64,000 bases of DNA from Oscillospiraceae bacterium. Lineage in GTDB: Bacteria; Bacillota; Clostridia; Oscillospirales; Ruminococcaceae. Positions 26,372 through 35,074 of this stretch are shown one piece after another. Numbering within the stretch: position 1 is the stretch's first letter; each line of letters opens with the position of its first letter. The stretch covers positions 301,792 to 365,791 of the forward strand of contig JAJQIF010000009.1 of NCBI GenBank assembly GCA_021199355.1. Direction: 5' to 3'. The position numbers were made by a program, and so were the translations under genes. The notes below the pieces were generated by a model. It worked only from the letters and a program-made list of their open reading frames with translations. It searched no databases and had not been told where the DNA came from.

Positions 26372-26400
26372 TGGAAAAAATGAGAAGTATCTGATATAAT
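26372..26400 (+). promoter_or_regulatory. Extended -10 promoter of ppdK
   Basis: TGATATAAT at 26392-26400 (extended -10) with TGGAAA 17 nt before the hexamer; 66 nt upstream of ppdK. Confidence 0.65.
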
Positions 26401-26465
26401 TATTGTAACCGTTTTATGGGCAAAATCGAATGAAATCGGTCAAATAACTTGGAGGTAAAAAAAGT

Positions 26466-29099
26466 ATGAGTAAAAAGTATTGTTACCTTTTCACCGAAGG
26501 CAACGCCAACATGCGTGAGCTTCTCGGCGGAAAGGGCGCAAATCTCGCTGAGATGACCAATATCGGTCTCCCTGTTCCTCAGGGCTTCACAATTTCCACC
26601 GAAGCCTGCACCCAGTACTATGAGGACGGTCGTGTAATCAATGATGAAATCATGGCTGAAATCATGGAGTACGTTGAGAAGATGGAGCAGATCACCGGTA
26701 AGAAGTTCGGCGACAAGGAAAATCCTCTTCTCGTATCCGTTCGTTCCGGCGCAAGAGCTTCAATGCCCGGTATGATGGACACGATTCTTAATCTCGGTCT
26801 TAACGAAGATGTTGTCAACGTCATCGCCGAGAAGTCCGGTAACCCCAGATGGGCTTGGGACTGCTACAGAAGATTCATCCAGATGTTCTCCGACGTCGTC
26901 ATGGAAGTCGGAAAGAAGCATTTTGAAAAGCTTATCGACCAGATGAAGCAGGAGAAGGGCGTTGTTTACGACGTTGAGCTCGATGCCGACGATCTTCACA
27001 ACCTTGCCAACCAGTTCAAGGCTGAGTACAAGGCACAGCTCGGCAAGGACTTCCCCGATGATCCTAAGGAGCAGCTTTATGAAGCAATCAGAGCTGTATT
27101 CCGTTCTTGGGACAACCCGAGAGCCAATGTTTATCGTATGGACCACGATATCCCTTATTCCTGGGGTACCGCTGTCAACGTACAGATGATGGCATTCGGC
27201 AACATGGGCGACGATTGCGGCACCGGTGTTGCATTCACCCGTGACCCGTCCACCGGTAACAAGGGTCTTTACGGCGAATTCCTCACCAATGCACAGGGCG
27301 AGGATGTTGTTGCAGGTGTAAGAACTCCTATGCACATCTCCGAAATGGAGCAGAAGTTCCCCGAAGCGTTCAAGCAGTTCACTGAGGTTTGCAAGACCCT
27401 CGAAAATCACTACAGAGACATGCAGGATATGGAGTTCACCGTTGAGCACGGCAAGCTCTATATGCTTCAGACAAGAAACGGCAAGAGAACCGCTCAGGCG
27501 GCTATCAAGATTGCCTGCGACCTTATCGACGAGGGTATGATTACGGAAGAGGAAGCTCTTATGCAGATTGATGCCAAGAGCCTCGATATGCTCCTCCACC
27601 CGACATTCGATCCTGCCGCCCTCAAGAAGGCTAAGCCCGTAGGCAAGGGTATCGCCGCTTCTCCCGGAGCCGCCGCCGGCACCATCGTATTCACAGCAGA
27701 GGATGCTGTTGAGCATGGCAAGAACAAGGAGAAGGTTGTTCTCGTAAGACTCGAGACCTCTCCCGAGGACATCGAGGGTATGAAGTACTCTCAGGGTATC
27801 CTCACCGTCAGAGGCGGACAGACCTCTCACGCCGCTGTTGTTGCAAGAGGAATGGGAACCTGCTGTGTTTCCGGCTGCGGCGACATCAAGATGGACGAGG
27901 AGAACAAGCAGTTCACTCTCGCCGGCAAGGTTTACCATGAAGGCGATCCTATCTCCCTTGATGGCTCCACCGGTAACATCTATGATGAGATTATCCCCAC
28001 TGTTCCCGCTGATCCCAACTCCGGCTACTTCGGAAGAATCATGGCACTCTCGGACAAGTACAAGAAGCTTGGCGTACGAACCAATGCAGATACCCCGAAG
28101 GATGCCAAGCAGGCAGCCGCTTTCGGCGCACAGGGAATCGGTCTCTGCCGTACCGAGCATATGTTCTTCGATCCTGAGAGAATCGGTGCATTCAGAGAGA
28201 TGATTTGCTCCGAGACCGTTGAGGAAAGAGAGAAGGCTCTTGCTAAGATTGAGCCTATGCAGCAGGCTGACTTTGAAGGACTCTTCGAGGCTTTGGGCGG
28301 ATATCCCGTTACCATCAGATTCCTCGACCCGCCGCTTCATGAATTCGTTCCCACCGAGGAAGCTGACATCGAAGCTTTGGCTGAGTCTCAGGGCAAGAGT
28401 GTTGCCTACATCAAGCAGGTTATCAACGACCTCCATGAGTTCAACCCGATGATGGGTCACCGTGGATGCCGTCTTACCGTAACATATCCCGAGATTGCCG
28501 TTATGCAGACCAACGCTGTCATCAAGGCGGCTATCAACGTACAGGCTAAGCACCCCGACTGGAACATCGTTCCCGAAATCATGATTCCTCTCGTAGGCGA
28601 TGTCAAGGAGCTCAAGTTCGTAAAGGATGTAGTTGTCAAGACTGCTGACGAGGTTATCAAGGCGGCAGGCGTCGACCTTAAGTATGAGGTCGGCACCATG
28701 ATTGAAATCCCGAGAGCCGCTCTTACCGCTGATGAGATTGCTACTGAGGCTGAGTTCTTCTGCTTCGGTACCAACGACCTCACTCAGATGACCTTCGGCT
28801 TCAGCCGTGACGATGCCGGCAAGTTCTTGCCCGCATACTATGAGAACAAGATTTACGAGTCCGATCCGTTCGCTCGTCTCGACACTACCGGTGTTGGCAA
28901 GCTTATGGATATGGCTGTTACCCTTGGCAAGAAGACCAGACCTTCGCTTCACTGCGGTATCTGCGGCGAGCACGGCGGCGATCCTTCTTCTATTGAGTTC
29001 TGCCACAACATCGGTCTTGACTATGTTTCTTGCTCACCGTTCAGAGTTCCGATTGCCCGTCTTGCCGCCGCTCAGGCTGCAATCAAGGACAAGAAGTAA
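26466..29099 (+). CDS. ppdK: Pyruvate phosphate dikinase
   Basis: Interconverts pyruvate, ATP and Pi with PEP, AMP and PPi; in many anaerobes it replaces or reverses pyruvate kinase. The N-terminal ATP-grasp domain starts 'LLGGKGANLAEMTNIGLPVPQGF'. The swivelling domain has the phospho-His in 'GGQTSHAAVVARGMG', and the C-terminal PEP/pyruvate barrel ends with the catalytic Cys region 'LHCGICGEHGGDP'. At 877 residues it is full length. GGAGG lies 10 nt before ATG 26466, and codon bias is strong, consistent with high expression. Single-gene unit with a terminator. pckG, 3.8 kb on, feeds the same PEP node. Confidence 0.98.
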   Translation: MSKKYCYLFTEGNANMRELLGGKGANLAEMTNIGLPVPQGFTISTEACTQYYEDGRVINDEIMAEIMEYVEKMEQITGKKFGDKENPLLVSVRSGARASMPGMMDTILNLGLNEDVVNVIAEKSGNPRWAWDCYRRFIQMFSDVVMEVGKKHFEKLIDQMKQEKGVVYDVELDADDLHNLANQFKAEYKAQLGKDFPDDPKEQLYEAIRAVFRSWDNPRANVYRMDHDIPYSWGTAVNVQMMAFGNMGDDCGTGVAFTRDPSTGNKGLYGEFLTNAQGEDVVAGVRTPMHISEMEQKFPEAFKQFTEVCKTLENHYRDMQDMEFTVEHGKLYMLQTRNGKRTAQAAIKIACDLIDEGMITEEEALMQIDAKSLDMLLHPTFDPAALKKAKPVGKGIAASPGAAAGTIVFTAEDAVEHGKNKEKVVLVRLETSPEDIEGMKYSQGILTVRGGQTSHAAVVARGMGTCCVSGCGDIKMDEENKQFTLAGKVYHEGDPISLDGSTGNIYDEIIPTVPADPNSGYFGRIMALSDKYKKLGVRTNADTPKDAKQAAAFGAQGIGLCRTEHMFFDPERIGAFREMICSETVEEREKALAKIEPMQQADFEGLFEALGGYPVTIRFLDPPLHEFVPTEEADIEALAESQGKSVAYIKQVINDLHEFNPMMGHRGCRLTVTYPEIAVMQTNAVIKAAINVQAKHPDWNIVPEIMIPLVGDVKELKFVKDVVVKTADEVIKAAGVDLKYEVGTMIEIPRAALTADEIATEAEFFCFGTNDLTQMTFGFSRDDAGKFLPAYYENKIYESDPFARLDTTGVGKLMDMAVTLGKKTRPSLHCGICGEHGGDPSSIEFCHNIGLDYVSCSPFRVPIARLAAAQAAIKDKK

Positions 29100-29122
29100 T
29101 TCTGTTTCAAAGTGTTGTAATT

Positions 29123-29154
29123 TCGCCGTCCAAATCAATGGGGCGGCGATTTTT
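29123..29154 (+). terminator. Intrinsic terminator after ppdK
   Basis: TCGCCGTCC pairs with GGGCGGCGA (one G-U), followed by TTTTT. Confidence 0.85.
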
Positions 29155-29161
29155 ATGCCTC

Positions 29162-29190
29162 TTGATAAAATGCGACGAATATGATACAAT
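29162..29190 (+). promoter_or_regulatory. Promoter of the hydrolase-acyltransferase fusion gene
   Basis: TTGATA (29162-29167), 17 nt, TACAAT (29185-29190) with an upstream TGA extended -10; 45 nt before the start codon. Confidence 0.72.
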
Positions 29191-29234
29191 ATGGCATAGA
29201 GTGATGAAACTTAAATTGAAACGGAGGCGGTAAA

Positions 29235-31397
29235 TTGACAGAAAAATTCTTTCGTTCACAGCTGACCATTTTGAAACCGAAGCTTGTCGGTAGCACACTT
29301 GAGCAAGCAAGAAGAGGGCAGGATTTGCTTGGTGAGCTCATGGCATTTGTCGAGCACAAATCCGTAAGGACTGTCCGGCAGGACTTTCAGGATTTTTCAG
29401 CCGAATGGGTTATCCCGGACGAGTGCAGTTCTGCCGGAGTAATCCTATATCTCCACGGCGGTGGCTACACATGCGGCGGTCTTGAATATGCCCGAGGCTT
29501 CGGCTCGAAGCTTGCATCCGAATATGGTTTGAAGGTCTTCTGCTGTGCCTATCGCCTCGCACCTGAAAATAAATTTCCTGCGGCGCTCGATGATGCCCTC
29601 ACTTCGTATAAATACCTGATAGACAGTGGCTTTCCGTCCGACAGAATCGTCTTAGCCGGAGAATCAGCGGGAGGAGGGCTTTGCTACAGCCTTTGTCTCA
29701 AGCTGAACGAGATTGGACTTTCTCAGCCTGCGGGAATAATCGCAATTTCTCCTTGGACTGATCTGACCGCATCGGGTGAATCTTATGAAACCAATAAGGA
29801 AGTCGACCCAACGCTGACTTTTGAACAGCTCGAGTTTTATGCCGATAGCTATTCCTGCGACAGAACAAATCCCTTCGTCTCGCCGCTTTTCTTTGAGGAT
29901 GGCATCAAGCTTCCGCCATCGCTTATATTTGTCGGAGGCGACGAAATTCTCCTTGACGATTCTACAAGACTGCATAAGAAGCTTCTCGATAGCGGCAATC
30001 GCTCTAAGCTGATAATTGCCGAGAGAATGTGGCACGCCTACGTCCTGTATGACGTAAAAGAGCGTAAATCCGATTACGAGGTTATAAGAGATTTTATCGG
30101 CAGTCTGATACCGATTTCTACAGCAAGGTGGGTCAAACTCGACAACGCCGCGAAGATATTTCCCGCATCACGCCGCAAGGGCTGGTACAACATGTTCCGG
30201 GTGTCGGCTGAACTCAACGAGAATGTGGACCCGGTCGTTCTTCAATCTGCCCTCAATGTCACTGTCGGCAGATTCCCGACAATAGCCGCAAGGCTTAAAA
30301 CCGGTTTCTTCTGGTATTACCTCGAGGAACTGAAAACTCCTCCGACTGTCGTTCAGGACGGCTATCAACCCTTCATGCGCCATCCGTTTGATGACATAAG
30401 AAAGTGCGCCATAAGGGTGCTCTACTATAACAATCGGATCGCTGTTGAATTTTTCCACGCCGTAACCGACGGCACCGGCGGAATGATATTTTTGAAAACT
30501 CTTCTTGCCGAATATATCACCCAGAAGCATGATTTAAGAATTCCCGACGGACACGGTGTTCTGAACAGGCAGGCTTATCCCGAGCCGGAGGAGCTCGAAG
30601 ACAGCTTCCTGAAAAACAGGGGCTCTGTGAGTGCACAGCGGGATTTCAGCAAGTCATACCGCCTCAAGGGCACTCCCGAGCCCGACGGCTTTATCAACAT
30701 CACGACGGGAACGCTCGACGCAAACGCCATACACGAAGCCGCAAAGAGCAGGGAAGTGACTGTAACGGCATTTCTGGCGGCTGTAATGTTAATGTCGCTT
30801 ATCGAGGTGCAGAATTCCCATCAGAAAAAGCGTAGCAAACAAAAGATTGTCAGGGTTCAGATTCCCGTAAATCTTCGGAGACTTTTCCCGAGCAAAACCA
30901 TGCGCAATTTCGCACTTTTTGTCAATGTCGGAGTTGACCCGAGGATGGGAGAATATGAACTTGACGAAATTCTCTCGATAGTCAGTCATCAGCTATCGCT
31001 ACAGCTCACTAAGAAGAACATGCAGGCGGAGTTCACGCCGAATGTCAACGCCGAGCTCGTGATGGGAATCAAGGTCGTTCCTCTGTTCATCAAAAACATC
31101 GGCATGCGAATCGCTTTTTATCAGCTCGGAGAAGGGCAGTCCTGCCTTTCGATATCGAACTTAGGTATGATTGACCTCCCCGAGGAGATGAAAAAGTATA
31201 TCAGATACTTCGATTTTTCCACTGGAGTGCGCTCCTCGTCACCGTTTAACTGCGGTGTCTGCTCGTATGGCGACAAAATGAGAATTAATATTGTAAGAAG
31301 CTCGGTAGCGCCGGAGCTCGAAAGAATCTTTTTCACAAACCTTGTAAAACTCGGCTTTAAAGTCACCGTGGAAAGCAACCGGCGCGATGCCGAATAA
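29235..31397 (+). CDS. Fusion: alpha/beta-hydrolase esterase + alcohol acetyltransferase-like domain
   Basis: 720 residues in two parts. Residues about 1-300 are an HSL-type esterase: oxyanion motif 'HGGGY' (about 73), nucleophile 'GESAGGG' (about 141), then Asp near 'VGGDEI' (about 235) and His in 'MWHAYV' (about 265), so the triad looks complete. Residues about 310-715 resemble alcohol acetyltransferase/condensation-type acyltransferases: 'YNMFRVSAELNENVDP', the HxxxDG motif in 'FFHAVTDGTGG' (about 407), and a late 'SISNLGMIDLP'. Starts with TTG, GGAGG 7 nt upstream. No signal peptide. A zinc-ribbon membrane protein follows after 17 nt. Ester or lipid acyl transfer is inferred; the substrate is unknown. 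Confidence 0.8.
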   Translation: MTEKFFRSQLTILKPKLVGSTLEQARRGQDLLGELMAFVEHKSVRTVRQDFQDFSAEWVIPDECSSAGVILYLHGGGYTCGGLEYARGFGSKLASEYGLKVFCCAYRLAPENKFPAALDDALTSYKYLIDSGFPSDRIVLAGESAGGGLCYSLCLKLNEIGLSQPAGIIAISPWTDLTASGESYETNKEVDPTLTFEQLEFYADSYSCDRTNPFVSPLFFEDGIKLPPSLIFVGGDEILLDDSTRLHKKLLDSGNRSKLIIAERMWHAYVLYDVKERKSDYEVIRDFIGSLIPISTARWVKLDNAAKIFPASRRKGWYNMFRVSAELNENVDPVVLQSALNVTVGRFPTIAARLKTGFFWYYLEELKTPPTVVQDGYQPFMRHPFDDIRKCAIRVLYYNNRIAVEFFHAVTDGTGGMIFLKTLLAEYITQKHDLRIPDGHGVLNRQAYPEPEELEDSFLKNRGSVSAQRDFSKSYRLKGTPEPDGFINITTGTLDANAIHEAAKSREVTVTAFLAAVMLMSLIEVQNSHQKKRSKQKIVRVQIPVNLRRLFPSKTMRNFALFVNVGVDPRMGEYELDEILSIVSHQLSLQLTKKNMQAEFTPNVNAELVMGIKVVPLFIKNIGMRIAFYQLGEGQSCLSISNLGMIDLPEEMKKYIRYFDFSTGVRSSSPFNCGVCSYGDKMRINIVRSSVAPELERIFFTNLVKLGFKVTVESNRRDAE

Positions 31398-31414
31398 CCC
31401 CGGGAGGTGGATTT

Positions 31415-32110
31415 ATGTACTGTGTAAAATGTGGTGTGGAGCTTAAGGACAGCGAACATGTTTGCCCTTTGTGCCTGACTCCAGTGTTTCATCCCGATAT
31501 AAAACAGGAAGATTGCGAAAAGCCTTATCCCGAATTTCGCCGGGTAACCAAAAAGAGCGTCCGGGTAGCTGTCATGTTTGTTGTGACAGTCTGCTTCATA
31601 CTTGTGTCACTTATGGTAGCTATGATTGATTTCAACATCACTTCGGGCATAACTTGGTCGGGCTATGTGCTGGGTGCGCTCGTGATTTTGTATGTATCGT
31701 TCGCGCTTCCCGAGTGGTTCCGTCATCCGAACCCCGTAATATTCACGCCGATTGCGTTTGCAACGATAATACTGTACCTTTTGTATATAGACCTAACGGT
31801 TCATGGCGGATGGTTTCTGAGTCTCGCTTTCCCGATAGCGGGAATCGCCGGCATAATTGTGACAACAATGGTGACACTTTTGCGCTATGTTAAAAGGGGA
31901 CAGCTCTTTATAGTCGGCGGCACACTCATAGCCACCGGTGTGTATGTCTCACTCATAGAGCTCTTTATCTCTATTACCTTCGAGAGCGTAAGCTTTGTCG
32001 GATGGTCGGGCTTTCCGCTTGCGGCGTTCTTTATCTTAGGAATGATGCTGATAATAATCGGAATCTGTAAGCCCTTAAGACTGGCACTTTCAAAGATATT
32101 TTTCGTATAA
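31415..32110 (+). CDS. Zinc-ribbon membrane protein (DUF6320-like)
   Basis: 231 residues. The N-terminus is a short zinc ribbon with Cys at 3, 6, 17 and 20 ('YCVKCGVEL', 'HVCPLCLTPVFHPD'). After a charged stretch there are six strongly hydrophobic segments covering the rest. I recognise the layout as the DUF6320 type, often found beside acyltransferases of the kind fused in the preceding gene, which supports a shared pathway at the membrane. AGGAGG-like GGGAGG lies 8 nt before ATG 31415, 17 nt after the fusion gene. Biochemical function unknown. Confidence 0.78.
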   Translation: MYCVKCGVELKDSEHVCPLCLTPVFHPDIKQEDCEKPYPEFRRVTKKSVRVAVMFVVTVCFILVSLMVAMIDFNITSGITWSGYVLGALVILYVSFALPEWFRHPNPVIFTPIAFATIILYLLYIDLTVHGGWFLSLAFPIAGIAGIIVTTMVTLLRYVKRGQLFIVGGTLIATGVYVSLIELFISITFESVSFVGWSGFPLAAFFILGMMLIIIGICKPLRLALSKIFFV

Positions 32111-32251
32111 GAAAAGCGTTCTCGCAATGGCTGTGTTTTTGTACAAAAATTTGTCTTGCTTTTTATCATTCTAATATGATGTACTGATTGTCATATGCAA
32201 GTACAAATTAGAACTTATATGGAGAAAAAAGTTTATGAATTGGGAGGCTTT

Positions 32252-32689
32252 ATGGAAATACGAAAGATGGTCATAGATGATTACTCGGCAGTACACGAAT
32301 TGTGGATGTCTTGTAAAGGTATGGGGTTAAATAACATAGATGATTCGAAGAAAGGAATAGAAACCTTCTTAAAAAGAAATCCAGAAACTTGTTTTGTGGC
32401 GACAGAGCATGGGCAAATTATTGGTGTTATAATGGCTGGTCATGATGGTAGACGGGGATATATTTATCATACAGCTGTTCTGCCTGCTAACAGAAGAAAA
32501 GGCATTGGCAAAGAATTAGTGGATACGGTAACAAAAGCGTTGTATGATTTGGGAATCATAAAAGTTGCATTAGTTGTTTTCGATAGAAATGAAGTCGGGA
32601 ATGCTTTTTGGGAAAAACAAGGATTTACTGTACGTTACGATTTGATATATAGAAATAAATCGTTGATAAATACTGACTTTTGTAGGTGA
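32252..32689 (+). CDS. GNAT-family N-acetyltransferase, AT-rich and probably acquired
   Basis: Predicted acetyl-CoA-dependent N-acetyltransferase of 145 residues. The acetyl-CoA loop 'VLPANRRKGIGKELV' and the C-terminal 'NAFWEKQGFTVRYDLIYRNK' match the GNAT fold; it resembles ribosomal-protein-type or small-molecule acetyltransferases, but the substrate is not readable. ATG 32252 has GGGAGG 4 nt upstream; the track start at 32195 lacks one. Codons are A/T-ending and the gene is visibly poorer in GC than all its neighbours, as is the flanking DNA from about 32120 to 32870, suggesting recent transfer. It is alone between the fusion operon and pckG. Confidence 0.84.
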   Translation: MEIRKMVIDDYSAVHELWMSCKGMGLNNIDDSKKGIETFLKRNPETCFVATEHGQIIGVIMAGHDGRRGYIYHTAVLPANRRKGIGKELVDTVTKALYDLGIIKVALVVFDRNEVGNAFWEKQGFTVRYDLIYRNKSLINTDFCR

Positions 32690-32727
32690 AGCTATCTGAA
32701 AAATCGGTGAAAGTTATAATTTTCTCT

Positions 32728-32755
32728 TGATTTCTTGACACAAAGGGTGTATGAT
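32728..32755 (+). promoter_or_regulatory. Promoter of pckG
   Basis: TTGATT (32728-32733), 16 nt, TATGAT (32750-32755). An alternative -35 TTGACA at 32735 lacks a well-placed -10. The ~110-nt leader has a hairpin TGCGAC-ttgc-GTCGCA at 32821-32836. Confidence 0.5.
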
Positions 32756-32869
32756 TGTATTCGAGGAGAGTTTGGATTTTACATAAAATTCGGCTCCGTA
32801 CCCAAAAAACACAATGCAAATGCGACTTGCGTCGCAGGCGCAAATGATAACAAAGGAGATAACTATACT

Positions 32870-34660
32870 ATGGCTACACTGACAAAGAACCCAAATGTCA
32901 ACAAGTGGGTTGATGAAATGATAGCTTTGACCAAGCCCGATCAGGTTGTCTGGATTGACGGCAGTGAGGATCAGCTCAATGACCTCCGTCGTGAGGCTTG
33001 TGAGACCGGCGAGATGATCGCTCTCAATCCCGAGAAGCTTCCCGGATGCCTCTATCACAGAACCAAGCCGAACGATGTTGCTCGTGTTGAAGACAGAACC
33101 TTCATCTGCACCAAGAAGAAGGAAGATGCAGGACCGACCAACAACTGGATGGACCCCAAGGAAATGTATGCAATGCTCACTCCTCTTTACGACGGAGTTA
33201 TGAAGGGCAGAACAATGTATGTCATTCCTTATTCCATGGGACCTATCGGCTCGCCTCTTGCAAAGGTTGGCGTTGAGGTTACCGACTCTATCTATGTCGT
33301 TCTCAACATGGCTATCATGACAAGAATGGGTGCTGACGCTTTCAAGAACCTCGGCGACACCTCGAACGACTTTGTAAGAGGTCTCCATTCCAAGGCTGAT
33401 GTTGACCCCGAAAAGAGATACATAGTTCAGTTCCCTGAAGATAATACAATCTGGTCAATCAACTCCGCATACGGCGGAAACGTTCTTCTCGGCAAGAAGT
33501 GCTTCGCTCTCAGAATCGCTTCCTATCAGGGCAAGAACGAAGGCTGGATGGCTGAGCATATGCTTATCCTCGGCATTGAGAAGCCGAACGGAGAAGTTGT
33601 ATATGTAACCGCCGCATTCCCGTCTGCTTGCGGCAAGACCAACCTCGCAATGCTCATTCCTCCGGAGGGATACAAGAAGAAGGGCTATAAGGTCTGGACC
33701 GTCGGCGACGATATCGCTTGGCTCAAGCCCGGTGAGGACGGAAGACTCTACGCTATCAATCCTGAGAATGGCTTCTTCGGCGTAGCTCCCGGTACCAACG
33801 AAAAGTCCAACTATAACGCTCTTGCTTCCACAAGAAAGAATACAATCTTCACCAACGTTGCTATCAACAATGACGACAACACCGTTTGGTGGGAGAAGCT
33901 CACCAAGGATCCGCCGGTTAATGCAACCGAGTGGAAGGGCGAAAAGGTCAACGGTGTTGAGTATACCGCCGCCGGTAACAAGCTTGCTCACCCGAACTCA
34001 AGATTCACTGCTCCCGCAGAGAATTGCCCTTGCATTTCTCCCGAGTTCAACAATCCTCAGGGCGTTCCGATAAGCGCAATGATCTTCGGTGGAAGACGTG
34101 CCAAGACCGCTCCTCTCGTTTACCAGTCGTTCAACTGGCAGCATGGTACCTTCGTTGGCTCTATCATGGCTTCCGAGACTACTGCCGCTGCAGCCGGTGC
34201 TGTAGGCGTTGTAAGACGTGACCCGATGGCTATGCTTCCGTTCTGCGGATACAACATGGGCGATTACTGGGCACATTGGCTTGAGATGGGCAAGATTCTT
34301 GGCGACAAGGCTCCTAAGATCTTCCACGTCAACTGGTTCAGAACCGACGACGAAGGCAACTTCATCTGGCCCGGCTTCGGCGACAACATGAGAGTTCTTG
34401 ACTGGATTATCAGCCGTTGCGAAGGTACTGTCGATGCTGTTGAAACTCCTATCGGCTATGAGCCCAAGCCCGAGGACATCAATATCGAAGGTCTTGACGG
34501 TATCACCGTTGACACTATCGCGGATTTGCTTTCTGTCGATAAGGACCTCTGGCTCGAAGATACCAAGAGCATCGAAGAGTTCTATTCAAGATTCGGCGAC
34601 AAGCTCCCGAAGGAAATGGCTTACGAGCTCAATGCCCTCAAGGAAAGACTTTCGAAGTAA
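32870..34660 (+). CDS. pckG: Phosphoenolpyruvate carboxykinase (GTP type)
   Basis: Interconverts oxaloacetate and PEP; in fermenters it can also fix CO2 onto PEP towards succinate. The nucleotide loop 'FPSACGKTNLAM' (about 249-260), 'GDDIAWLKPGEDG', 'RRAKTAPLVYQSFNWQHG' and the 596-residue length indicate the GTP-dependent family rather than the ~530-residue ATP-dependent one. ATG 32870 has AAAGGAGA 11 nt upstream; the track start at 32735 lies in the leader. Strong codon bias implies high expression. Own promoter and terminator. With ppdK it controls the PEP-pyruvate-oxaloacetate node. Confidence 0.95.
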   Translation: MATLTKNPNVNKWVDEMIALTKPDQVVWIDGSEDQLNDLRREACETGEMIALNPEKLPGCLYHRTKPNDVARVEDRTFICTKKKEDAGPTNNWMDPKEMYAMLTPLYDGVMKGRTMYVIPYSMGPIGSPLAKVGVEVTDSIYVVLNMAIMTRMGADAFKNLGDTSNDFVRGLHSKADVDPEKRYIVQFPEDNTIWSINSAYGGNVLLGKKCFALRIASYQGKNEGWMAEHMLILGIEKPNGEVVYVTAAFPSACGKTNLAMLIPPEGYKKKGYKVWTVGDDIAWLKPGEDGRLYAINPENGFFGVAPGTNEKSNYNALASTRKNTIFTNVAINNDDNTVWWEKLTKDPPVNATEWKGEKVNGVEYTAAGNKLAHPNSRFTAPAENCPCISPEFNNPQGVPISAMIFGGRRAKTAPLVYQSFNWQHGTFVGSIMASETTAAAAGAVGVVRRDPMAMLPFCGYNMGDYWAHWLEMGKILGDKAPKIFHVNWFRTDDEGNFIWPGFGDNMRVLDWIISRCEGTVDAVETPIGYEPKPEDINIEGLDGITVDTIADLLSVDKDLWLEDTKSIEEFYSRFGDKLPKEMAYELNALKERLSK

Positions 34661-34680
34661 TTCTGACCCGATGTATTTCA

Positions 34681-34714
34681 ATCCTTCCGTCCTGAAAAGG
34701 GCGGAGGGATTTTT
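34681..34714 (+). terminator. Intrinsic terminator after pckG
   Basis: ATCCTTCCGTCC pairs with GGGCGGAGGGAT (two G-U pairs), followed by TTTTT. Confidence 0.88.
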
Positions 34715-34859
34715 GCTCACAGGCTCTTATCTTTATAAATGTTTCAGATTTTGATATCAACTCGTTCAAAATCGTGCAATTTATACATGAAACAGGCTTG
34801 AAAAAGCAAATATTCGGCGATTTTGACACTTTACTTTTTCAGAAAAATCGGTATAATAT

Positions 34860-35009
34860 AATAATGTAAGGCGATGAAAAAGAGTATCGCATATAAGATT
34901 TCTTTTCAAAACGCCTGACCTTTAATTCTGACAGTTGTCTTCATAATATAATGTTCCAAGTAAATGGTGGAGTAAGAGAGTGACTTTGTCCTCTCTTATT
35001 TCACTTTTT
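34860..35009 (+). ncRNA. Candidate small RNA or attenuating leader upstream of the TtcA-like gene
   Basis: The 414-nt gap between pckG and the TtcA-like gene holds a TATAAT (34852-34857) followed by about 145 nt without a usable ORF and then a strong terminator. Internal pairings are visible: GCGAT/ATCGC close to the 5' end, which competes with a longer AGGCG/CGCCT helix. It does not match the T-box core or any riboswitch I recognise. A second promoter after the terminator could transcribe the next gene independently, which favours a free-standing RNA. Confidence 0.5.
34967..35009 (+). terminator. Strong terminator ending the candidate RNA
   Basis: GTGGAGTAAGAGAG, loop TGACTTTGTC, CTCTCTTATTTCAC (two G-U pairs), then TTTTT: a 14-bp stem. 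Confidence 0.85.
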
Positions 35010-35044
35010 CGGTTATTTCTCTTTTCAAGTTGCAAGATTTGTGC

Positions 35045-35050
35045 TATAAT
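35045..35050 (+). promoter_or_regulatory. Extended -10 promoter element of the TtcA-like gene
   Basis: TGCTATAAT (TATAAT at 35045-35050) with only a weak TTTTCA at -35; lies 25 nt before ATG 35075. Confidence 0.5.
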
Positions 35051-35074
35051 TCAAAAGATAGAAAGGACATTGCC

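Noticed and set aside
26760-29006. 748-residue minus-strand ORF antisense to ppdK
   Set aside because: It lies wholly within ppdK, has no ribosome binding site or recognisable motif, and arises because the strongly biased codons of ppdK avoid stops in the opposite frame.
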